The notes under the pieces are model-generated. The model did no database searches and was not told the DNA's origin. It worked only from the letters and a program-made list of their open reading frames with translations. Position numbers and translations under genes: made by a program. Below are positions 55,876-64,000 of a DNA stretch of 64,000 bases, piece after piece (the stretch's first letter is position 1; every line of letters begins with the position of its first letter). The stretch comes from Atriophallophorus winterbourni (Eukaryota; Platyhelminthes; Trematoda; Plagiorchiida; Microphallidae), in the NCBI GenBank assembly GCA_013407085.1, contig JACCGJ010010800.1:124001-188000 (forward strand), in the 5' to 3' direction.

Positions 55876-57131
55876 ATGAAAGCGCTTTTGTTATTCTGCT
55901 TGTGCGTCTATTTCATAAGTTTCGCTCACAGTATACCACTCTATACAGAGAAATTACCAAATTCTGATAAAATTCCGCATCCTTGCAATCCTGACGAATA
56001 TGTCGCTGGTGTGGGTCATGAAGATGTTTATGGTGGTGGAAAATTAAACAAGTTCGGCGAGGATTTCAGTAAACTAAAGGTTAGTATGCCATACTTTCGA
56101 CTATGTCTCGAACGTCGAGTAGATATAGACATTTCTCAATTCCTGTTAGCTATCTAATATCTACTAAAAAAATTTCATTAAAAATAGACTGTAAATGAGC
56201 GATAGTTTGGTAAAACCACAACCAACCAGGTTGTACAAATAATGTTTTCCGATTTTTTATTTATTTCGCTGGTGATTTTAAGGTAAGCATTAGAAAACAT
56301 CATTCTATCATAGACCAGTAAATCGTATTCAACTGTTTTAAGAATCAGATTTCGTGCCATTTTTATATATTGTATTCGAAATATATTGTGAATACCTATA
56401 TCTATATATCATAAGTGAGAAACGAAAACTTTTATAGTATCTCAGCATGAAATACATTCAGAAGACGATTTATCGTATACCTTCTAATGTATATGATTTT
56501 CTTCTCCGTGTGAAAATTGTTCCGTTCTCAACGGAAATTTTGTCGGCCAATTTTTGTGCAATTTGTATAAAAGATTTTCTGGAAAATTAAAATAAAGTAG
56601 TAACATTATTAAGAAATTTTTTTAAATATAGATTGCGTTGCTCGTATCTTGGAAAAATTTTCCTTGTAATTCAATAATTTTATCTAAATTCGAATCTAAT
56701 ATCAATTATAGGATTGGGCTGAAGTCTGTCCACTAGATAGTGATGGAGATGGCATGACTAACGGCGAGGAACTAGGCGACCCTGATTGTGTATGGAAGCC
56801 AGGAGAACAACCCGCACGCACAACAAATATTACACATCCTGGTGTATGCAACAATCGTGACGGTACCATTTGTGATAGCAGCGATATTTGTAAAGTAAGT
56901 TTCAATATTAATAATATTAACATTATTATTGTTTGCATTCCTATTGAAAATTGTAAACAGCTCTCAATTCCGTAAACCATAATTTATGTATGCAATATTA
57001 TTCTAAGTCGAATTAAATTTTGTGAAGCAATTGCCGAATCAAATTTTCATTCATTATGTTTTGAAATCAAGTTATAAATATTTGACTATAATTTTCAAAA
57101 CTTCTATTTTCTATTCTTTCTGCAGGAATAA
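55876..57131 (+). CDS. Temptin-like secreted protein, copy 2
   Basis: Exons 55876-56079, 56712-56894 and 57126-57131 give a 130-residue product with the same splice sites as copy 1 and Lys instead of Arg at residue 56. The signal peptide, six cysteines and DSDGDG calcium-type loop are unchanged. The two genes diverge head to head with starts 6.2 kb apart, as arms of the palindrome. Both frames are intact, so both may be expressed. The near-identity of introns and flanks points to a recent duplication or to arm-to-arm gene conversion. Confidence 0.88.
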
Positions 57132-57202
57132 TTGTTCAGAAAAACACAACCTTCGTTGTTTGTATGTTATTTAGATTGTATGCCATTCGGACGATTTAAG
57201 AA

Positions 57203-57208
57203 AATAAA
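57203..57208 (+). terminator. Polyadenylation signal of temptin-like copy 2
   Basis: AATAAA 72 bp past the stop codon, mirrored in copy 1. Confidence 0.65.
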
Positions 57209-57411
57209 TGGTTCCGCTTACATGACGGATTCTTTCACTCATATAAACTTTCGCTGGTAAAAATGTTCATCATGTCTGTACGGCAGATAAAAATTTAATA
57301 AAAGTGTACAGTTCCTTCCAATTAATGTAGGTATGAATAAATTAATTGGTTGCGCATTTTAGTCACTAAAATCTAAGCTGAGTTTTAGGATATATAAAAG
57401 TTTTTTTAATT

Positions 57412-58033
57412 TGTAGGATACTGATCACTACAATAATGTCCCCAAGAATGTTAGAGAAAAGGCACAGAAGATGGAATGCTTTTCGCGGTAGCCAAAATGT
57501 GCACGAATGAACAGTGGAAGCAATCACGGAACACGAATCAACGGAATGTGTGTATCAAGATCAATTGTTAGGTACAGTTAAAAGATGTTGTTTATCAGCC
57601 CTCTTCTAATAAGTCTGATCAGATGGGACTTCTGATCAGGAATTGACATTTGAACGGGTCAAGCTGTGTTACCGGTGTTGCGGGGGTTGGATCTGGCGGA
57701 TTAGCTGAGTCAACGATATTGTCCATGAACGCCTGTTCGACTCTGTTAATCAAGACCGTGTCGTGTCGACCGGCGCGGTCGATCACAACTCTTTTTAGGG
57801 ACCACCGAATTATCTTAAATGGGCCAGCATCACGCCGGGCTCACCATTTTGTAGTTGACTGACTACTACAATAATGTCCCCAAGAATGTTGAAGAAAAGG
57901 CACAGAAGATGGAATACTTATCGCGGTAGCTGAAACGTGCACAAATGTACAGTGGAAGCAATCACGGAACACGAATCAACGGGACGGGTGAATCAGGGTC
58001 AATAGTTAAGTAAAGTAAAACAATGTTGTTACA
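57412..58033 (-). mobile_element. CsRn1-like gypsy element, right arm, interior mostly deleted
   Basis: Two LTRs (57412-57597 and 57850-58033) flank only about 250 bp of interior. That interior joins 3' non-coding sequence (gaattgacatttgaacgggtc) directly to the gag-start region (ggttggatctggcgg) near 57672. The primer site is retained next to the 58033-side LTR (gggctcacca at about 57837-57846). The left-arm copy has the missing 870 bp. Confidence 0.8.
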
Positions 58034-58329
58034 AATTCGTCATTTATGTACTTCACAATTTCCGATATGAAAACTACTTCACGAGATATATTTCCATTAA
58101 ACTGTTTCGAAGAGATGTAAGCAATTCAGATGAAATTTGGTTGGAGAAGTGATTCGAATAAAACTTTAGGCAATTTAAAACTTATTGTTATATGCAAGTT
58201 GAAAGTGCAATATCTAGTGATCGCTAATTTCTTTGGTTTAGAATAGTGGTATTATTTTTGTATTGCAGAAACGAATGTTACAAATATTCAAAGAAATGTG
58301 AGTGCCATCAGTTAGAGCAGTTTTTGTGT

Positions 58330-58375
58330 AACGTTTCACTTCTGACACAGAAGCTTCGTCAGACCAAGGGTGATA
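58330..58375 (-). ncRNA. Hammerhead-like motif, 3' inverted repeat of element B (right)
   Basis: CTGACGA (58362-58356) intact, stem II GCTTCTG/CAGAAGT, GAAA (58337-58334) and CGTTAC. It is the best preserved of the four element-B motifs. Confidence 0.55.
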
Positions 58376-58669
58376 GTCAGGACAGGGAACATGATTAAGT
58401 ATTAGTCAACCCACCGCACTTTATTTGACCGTACCGCCAAACAGCTTATATTACGTCTACGCTGTGTCACATCTCATGGGAATGACCAAGATCTGTAGTC
58501 CATTTTCCTACTAGTGTGTATCCGCATCAATCTAATACAAGTGAACACGGTCAAGATCAGTTGACACAGCAGCCAACATGCGTAAAAGTACATCAGTAAC
58601 GGGGCTAAGGTTAAGCTATTTTTGAATAATAAATAAATAACTAGTAGGTATAAGGTGAATAACAACAAT

Positions 58670-60070
58670 TTACCTTCTAATCAGTGCCGAGCGCCAGATT
58701 GTGGAGATTTCTGCTTGGAAATTTCTACCGCCTCCGCTTGTAGGCGTTCTCTATACGGTTTAATACCGCGTCTCAATATTGTCACATTGTCTAGATAGAC
58801 GCTGTGGCCCGTATCTGAAACGTGCTCCGCCAAGGCGTAATCACGAATAAGGGAATATTATTCCCTCGCATCCCGGGGCTGTCTCCGGACACGCTCTCGG
58901 TGGTCTTCGATTCTAGTGTGAATTTCCCTGGAAGTCTGCTCTATGTAAACACCCGAACAATCCTTACAGTTGATTCTATAAATGCTGTTCGTAACACTAG
59001 ATAAAAGTGTCTTATCCTTGAGGTGCATCAGAACCGAACGGATAGTTTTCCCTTCCCAATACGTTACGCGTATGGCCGCTTGGTTCAAGATTATATGTAT
59101 CGCTTCAGATGTACATTTTACATATGGTATACCAACGGTATCTTGCAAATTTTTCTCCGATTTTTCGGACGGGTATTTTATTTTCATCAATTAGAGTTTT
59201 AAAAACCTTTTTGGATAACAGTGGTCCACGGTTCGCCTGTGTTCGTTCTCTTTCGTCGCTGCAGAGGTGTTCTATCTAATGGAAACTGGAACAAGCTATG
59301 GACCTGAAGACCTGTCTTAGATGAGCGAAAGTGTATTTTAGTAGAGCATCTGTATCGATAGGTTTCCGATAGACTGAAGTTGTGTTTTCCCGTCTACTTT
59401 TTATAATAAACAGTTCAAAAATGGAAGAGTGCATGTGCAAGATTTAACTTCTTTTGTGACCGTAATCGGTGGGTCTATTTAATTTATGTAGTTAAAGAAG
59501 GTCTCCAACTGATCTCGTTTGATGATAACAAATGTGTCATCAACACCATAAATTTGGCTTAAGCCTTACGTTGTTAAGAACTTTGTTTTTGAAATGCTCC
59601 ATATATATGTTCGCAAGTACTGGAGATATCGGTGAACCCATTGCCAACCGTTGTTTTTGTCTATATAATTGCTCATTAAATACGAAGTGGTTCATGCTTA
59701 GGCAGATCGATATAACGTTAATAATTTTCTGCACGCTCAAGTTTATGCGGTCTGACAAACTGGCATCAGATTCCAAGGCCCGTCTAGCTGGTTGTAACGC
59801 ACTTGTTGTATCGACGTTGGTGAACAAAGCGCTCACATCAAAACTAACAATTATTTCATCGTTATCTATTGTTACCGACTTTAAGCGTGCTGCAAAGTCA
59901 TTTGCGTTCTTGATGAACGAGGCTGTATTGCCGACTAAATGTTTCAAATGTCTAGCTAACTCGTGCTCGGGTGATCCGATACCATCGACGATAGGTCTTA
60001 CAGGAATGCCTTCTTTATGTATTTTAGGTAGGCTGTAAAATCTAAGAGTTAGAGTAGACTTGGGATACAA
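58670..60070 (-). pseudogene. Penelope-like B RT and GIY-YIG endonuclease, degraded (right arm)
   Basis: The RT frame 60070-59540 is longer than in the left arm: FYSLPKIHKEGIPVRPIVDG, EIIVSFDVSALFTNVDTTSA, RLAMGSPISPVLANIYMEHF. It ends at the same roughly 7-nt deletion before the catalytic DD. The endonuclease frame 59190-58858 includes GIPYVKCTSEAIHIILN and CSGVYIEQTSREIHTRIEDH, with the same YIE change. Both lesions predate the palindrome. Confidence 0.8.
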
Positions 60071-60224
60071 GGTACACTACAAGCAATTTCTCAAACTCTT
60101 CTTAACGCTACGTAAGAACCTAGAGACTACCATTTTGCAGCTATTCATTACCTTTTTCATTTTGCCATTATCTATCCGTTCATGAGGGCCCTCGGTTAAT
60201 TACACCCCAACCCAGTGCTGACTA

Positions 60225-60285
60225 TCACCTTTGGTCTGTCGAAGCTTCTGTGTCAGAAGTGAAACGTTACACAAATCTGCTCTAA
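60225..60285 (+). ncRNA. Hammerhead-like motif, 5' inverted repeat of element B (right)
   Basis: CTGTCGA (60236-60242) with the same core A-to-T change as its partner at 44435-44429, stem II GCTTCTG/CAGAAGT with loop TGT, GAAA (60261-60264). Confidence 0.5.
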
Positions 60286-60819
60286 CCGATTGCACTCAAT
60301 TTTCTTTGCATTATGAATTCGCGATCGGTCCCAAACCTATTCCAATCGATTGTTACAAATATTCGTTGATAAAAAGCTGTTTTTCATTTGAACAGTCGTT
60401 AGCACAAATGCAAACCACAATCGTTCGTTCACGTAGTATGTTATTCAGCAACTAACCCATTGTTTTCGGTCAAAAGGTTAGATTCAGCCTACACTGGTCA
60501 AAACACACAGCTTCTAGTTGTTTGTGTGTAACAAAGAATACGTGATTCAACGCGATTTGCAGATAAACAGTTGACCATTTTATTGAAATAGAGCAAACAT
60601 TTGTTTGTTAGGCTGAACTAAAATGGAAGATGTAATTATAAACCATTTCCGTTAGATGATAATTCAGTTATTTTCTGTTGATCCTGAATAATTTTGCTAA
60701 CATTCTTGTCTTTCTATTAAACAGATACCCAATTTCATTTTTAACTGGAAGAGATTCTGTAATCAAAGTGACATTATTGCCCTATTTATTCTAACTTGTG
60801 ATCAGATTTTTGCATATAC

Positions 60820-61350
60820 ATACACAGAGTATGCCCAAGTCTTCAAATAAAGTGAAGTTAAGGGTTGATCCTGCGCGCAACGCATTTCTGCAGCTAAAAC
60901 GCCCCCGGGGGACTTGTATTAGCCTCAATAATGAAATACTGGTTTACCAAGCAGCGATCCGCACTGTTCTGATTTATGGTTGTGAGATGTGGCCACTTAG
61001 GTCACAGGATCTACGATATCTAGTAGTTTTCGGCCATTGTTGCCTTAGGATAACATTGATTGCCCGATATACCAACCGATTATCTGATGCTACTGCTCGG
61101 GCGCGATGCAGCGGGATATCAATGCTTTTTGTTCGCATCCAACGGCGAAGACTGCACCGGTTTTTCCGTGTCTCTCTGAAAGACAGACTCTTGCGATCAC
61201 TAAAATCGTCATCGACCGTGAACCCGCTCGTACATTTGCGTAGGCGACAAGGCGGTTAAATAAAGACGTTCGAAGGTGGGAACACGAATGGATCACGAAC
61301 TTCAAGGATCTTGCATTCAATCCACGCGCCTGGGCTGGTATGATTTGATA
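60820..61350 (+). pseudogene. RTE-like LINE, C-terminal tail fragment
   Basis: Plus strand: ARNAFLQLKRPRG, NNEILVYQAAIRTVLIYGCE and LRSQDLRYLVVFGHCCLRI, then after a frame break WEHEWITNFKDLAFNPRAW and a stop. This is the region downstream of the RT domain in RTE/R1-like LINEs (YQAAVRSVLLYGCETW-type block). It is 5'-truncated and decayed. Confidence 0.7.
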
Positions 61351-61954
61351 CATCTACACCGATTTGTTTTTTAAATGTTATTTACACTTTTTAAGAGATT
61401 GGTGTTCTTTCATTTATTTGTCCAGGCTCTCGGTTCACATTTTCGCGAGAAGAGTCGTGCTTCGATAGAAGTTGAATTTATAAAGACGTTTTCGAAACTG
61501 TTGATACGGATGTTATTTACACTCAAGAAAATTGTATAAACTCTATTTTTCCGCGGAATACTCTTGGGAGCGAATCCCAGTTGCTTTTGTGAACGTGTTA
61601 AGCATCAGCTTTTCATCTTTATAGGGACTGTTCAGCACGTGTTGATTTTTGCAAAACATGTCTACTAGAGCTAACATCTAGTCTTCTAGCAACTAACACA
61701 GAAGAAATCTAGGCGTTTATTATCTCTCAGTTCGTATATAGAAGCGATTATCATGAGCAATGCGGGAATCATTAAACAAGTTTTCAATATCTAATTCTTA
61801 ATTGCGAACGAGAAACCACACATCCAGATACAGTACGTACATGTGAACTGAAGTTCGCGTCTACTCGCTACTTTATAAGTAGCTGAAGGGACTAAACTAA
61901 GTCCCAAATGATCCAACGGCGTATTGCCGCGAGGGTTATTACCACCCCTGGATA
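61351..61954. other. No gene recognised
   Basis: AT-rich flank of the hammerhead element, without a recognisable feature. Confidence 0.4.
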
Positions 61955-62089
61955 GTTCAAAGTAGAATACCATTCCGAAACGCGAAGAGTTCAGTGGATA
62001 CGCATAGCTGATGAGAGGCAAAAACCTCGAAACCGGTCTTGTGCTTCCGGTGAGATTTTAGCGTTTCGGAATGGTATTCTACTTTGAAC
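61955..62089 (+). repeat. Compact inverted-repeat element enclosing a hammerhead
   Basis: Perfect 29-bp arms (61955-61983 and 62061-62089, starting gttcaaagtagaatacc) flank a 77-bp core that contains a complete hammerhead motif. The arms would extend stem I of the ribozyme across an internal loop. Confidence 0.8.
62000..62050 (+). ncRNA. Hammerhead ribozyme, type I, canonical core
   Basis: CTGATGA (62008-62014), stem II GAGG/CCTC with loop CAAAAA (62015-62028), GAAA (62029-62032), and CCGGTC with predicted cleavage after the GTC at 62038. Stem I: 62002-62007 (GCATAG) pairs with 62039-62044 (TTGTGC) in six pairs, two of them wobble. ACCGGT is self-complementary, which allows shared stem III in a dimer. 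All conserved core bases are present. Confidence 0.75.
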
Positions 62090-62333
62090 AGTACGTACAT
62101 GCCACGTTTCTATATTTTGACCTTAAATTTTTCATGCTTTATGTTAGATGTGTACATATTATTTATTAAACTTCCCAGAGGTAAAACTATTACAACTCCA
62201 TCGATTTGAAGGTAAATTTTAACATCGAACCGAAATTATACAATCATGTAACATTGAAAAATTGGTTCTTTCAATCTGTTGATTGAAATAGACACATAAA
62301 ACTTTTCACAAAGTTGATCACGACGGTTCATTA

Positions 62334-62389
62334 TGGAAGCACTGGACTCGAGTTTCGCTCTTATTTGAGCTCAGCAGCAGTGCATATCC
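62334..62389 (-). ncRNA. Hammerhead ribozyme candidate, left arm (core mutated)
   Basis: On the minus strand, the stem I strands GCACTG and CAGTGC are intact and stem II GCTC/GAGC is perfect with loop AAATAA. GAAA and the self-complementary ACTCGAGT are present. The core is CTGCTGA instead of CTGATGA. One substitution should prevent cleavage. Confidence 0.55.
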
Positions 62390-62399
62390 CGAACCGAAA

Positions 62400-62455
62400 G
62401 GATATGCACTGCTGATGAGCTCAAATAACAGTGAAACTCTAGTCCAGTGCTTCCA
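62400..62455 (+). ncRNA. Hammerhead ribozyme candidate, right arm
   Basis: Stem I GCACTG (62406-62411) pairs perfectly with CAGTGC (62445-62450). CTGATGA is at 62412-62418. Stem II GCT/AGT (three pairs with one wobble, then a C/C mismatch) encloses loop AAATAA. GAAA is at 62433-62436. Stem III ACT/AGT with loop CT leads to GTC, with predicted cleavage after 62444. Confidence 0.65.
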
Positions 62456-62774
62456 TAATGGACCGTCGTGATCAACTTTGTGAATAGTTCGGCGGGCTTG
62501 ACACGGACGAGTAGTCACAAATATACAGCATATTCTCCGGAAATCGCTTAAACATTAAACCTTCCTGAAACGATAGTGTCACATGAATAGTCGATGGTAT
62601 CAATTAGTGTTACGTTGGTGAATTAGCGAGAAACATGAAGCGAAGAAAATACGTTTTGCTTCATACATACATTTCACCCTGTGAAAGGTGAAGGAATCCA
62701 TGATACTGTAGTTTGCTAATTGCATTCACTTTGAATCTAGCATCTAGCACGACCATTTTTCTAGTGCGTTATAT

Positions 62775-63015
62775 GGTAAATTAACTATTGATATATTCCC
62801 TTTGTGTATTTTCGGTAGACCATAAAGCTGAGGTTGATGAAAGCCTACTAATTCTAATTGCTTATATGTTTTCTTTGTATTCCTTCCTTCCTTTGTAAAT
62901 ACTTTCATGATTGACCATATTTACATTTTAACTTAACAAGTATTGTCTTTTTCATTGAGCAATAATTTGAATGTAGTTTCGTCTTTTAATATATCTGACA
63001 TTTTCTTCACATAGT
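62775..63015 (-). pseudogene. Third Penelope-like RT remnant
   Basis: The minus strand reads SDILKDETTFKLLL, a stop, then QLELVGFHQPQLYGLPKIHK, which includes the YGLPKIHK block of Penelope RT. It then decays. It is not part of element A or B. Confidence 0.55.
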
Positions 63016-64000
63016 CAGTTCAATTTATCTTTTAATCTTATGTACGAATGATTGCATGGAGTGTGTTTAAAGACCAATATCTTTTCAGAGACTTGTGCGC
63101 CTACGGTTATTTCTATAAAATACTGTCACTTATAACTATCAGTAAAAATTATGAACAGACAACCACACACATTGAGGCAACTAATGTTATCTTCAGGAAT
63201 CTTCGTGTCAGCTAAAATAAAGCACAACAAATTCAACGTAGGGCTTATTATTGCGACATATTTTACATAGAAAATTTTTAATAGAAGTGCTAAATTCTTT
63301 TGATTAAAAAAACAAGATGATTTATAGATGATTAGCCGCAGAGACGTGAGATATAACTTTTCTAAATCGTGGTACGTTCACCTTCATTGAAGTATCCACG
63401 CTTTATAAAAACCGTTTCGAGCTTTTACTATTGTTTCCAATAAATAATAATATATTTATTTCATCGCTAAAATTCAGTTTATCCAGAAATCTATCTAATT
63501 ATTCAGTCGGATGATCTTATCATATAATATACACAAAATACTTCGAAAGCAACATTTCTTTGCATTTTGCAACATGTGTGAAGAAAGGTATTAAATGCAT
63601 ATCCTTAATGTTTCTTTGCAACAGGGTTCCGCTGAAATGTTCAGGCATTTTTGCAAAGTGTTTGGATGAATATCGTACAAATATAAAGGAAATAAATATG
63701 CTGCAGATGTGAACGGAATTCTACTAAAGAATTATCAAGTAAAAATGACTCTTAAATGAATTGAGACAGTTGCAGAAAATTATGTTTAGGATGTCATATG
63801 CAGAATTCACACAGAGAGACGCGTGCACCGCGCTTTCCATTCAATCAGGTTCGGCTCGAAATATTGACGTAATGAATAGCATTTGCTTCCACGTGCAAGG
63901 GGGGTAGACAGAAACAATCGAAAAAAGATTTCACCCGCTTTTAATACACCACATTCAACTTTACCATAACTAAAATAAAATACTTCGAAACTTCAAATAT
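63016..64000. other. No gene recognised
   Basis: AT-rich DNA to the window end. No coding, RNA or repeat feature could be supported. Confidence 0.45.

Larger units (their letters stand above)
58250..60300 (-). mobile_element. Penelope-like element B, right-arm copy
   Basis: The minus-strand mirror of 44381-46440, with the same inverted terminal repeats and hammerhead-like motifs at each end. Confidence 0.8.
54500..60710. repeat. Right arm of a large imperfect palindrome
   Basis: Reverse complement of 43955-51530. It is shorter because of two internal deletions, at about 54930 (455 bp of the CR1) and about 57656 (870 bp of the gypsy interior). Outermost similarity (ccgttagatga...ttattttc, gttgatcct, aataattttgcta) ends near 60710. 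Confidence 0.9.
62305..62484 (+). repeat. 85-bp inverted repeat carrying head-to-head hammerheads
   Basis: The arms 62305-62389 and 62400-62484 are near-perfect reverse complements around a 10-nt loop (cgaaccgaaa). Each arm encodes a hammerhead on its own strand. Confidence 0.85.

Noticed and set aside
1..64000. CRISPR arrays, bacterial operons, prophage or plasmid features.
   Set aside because: Introns, LINE, Penelope and BEL elements and the AT-rich intergenic DNA show a metazoan nuclear genome; no regularly spaced short direct repeats were seen.

Overview
This window is eukaryotic. It has spliced genes with GT..AG introns, no operons, AT-rich intergenic DNA and a very high load of retrotransposons. 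The best guess is a digenean trematode (fluke). The one complete conserved gene is a cathepsin F-like cysteine protease with the short 325-residue architecture of fluke digestive cathepsin F. The repeats (CR1-like LINEs with a PHD-like ORF1, RTE-like LINEs, a CsRn1-like Ty3/gypsy family with a TGGTGAGCCCGACGTGAT-type primer site, BEL/Pao, Penelope-like elements and hammerhead ribozymes) fit a fluke genome. The pair of temptin-like genes is more familiar from molluscs, so a mollusc is not excluded.

Layout. 1-5.0 kb: two RTE-like LINE copies on the minus strand. 5.5-13.5 kb: a plus-strand CR1 split by a 5.4-kb BEL/Pao element that has an intact 5-bp target duplication and a large internal inversion. 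14.5-17.2 kb: nested CsRn1-like gypsy copies with a 116-bp tandem repeat. 17.2-20.5 kb: a minus-strand CR1. 21.1-24.3 kb: a second, decayed gypsy (gag, RT, RNase H, integrase). 24.6-30.2 kb: CR1 fragments and mostly unannotatable DNA with a few candidate exons. 32.2-34.9 kb: tandem hammerhead repeats followed by Penelope-like element A copy 1. 35.6-37.3 kb: the seven-exon cathepsin F-like gene (minus) with a TATA box. 37.8-41.2 kb: a chimeric CR1. 41.6-43.95 kb: Penelope-like element A copy 2.

43.96-60.71 kb is one large imperfect palindrome. The arms are about 7.6 and 6.2 kb with a spacer of about 3 kb. Each arm carries, from the centre outward, a CR1 fragment, a temptin-like gene, a gypsy LTR element, and a Penelope-like element B flanked by inverted repeats that contain hammerhead motifs. 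The two temptin genes are therefore divergent near-identical copies. 60.8-64 kb: another RTE tail, two compact hammerhead-bearing inverted-repeat elements, a third Penelope remnant, and 1 kb with nothing recognised.

Only three host genes can be called with confidence: the cathepsin F-like protease and the two temptin copies. All three encode secreted proteins. Almost everything else is retroelement sequence, mostly inactivated by stops, frameshifts and deletions; the 660-codon gag-protease frame of the BEL element is the exception. The most unusual content is the density and variety of hammerhead-like motifs (at least eleven candidates in four contexts) and the palindrome.
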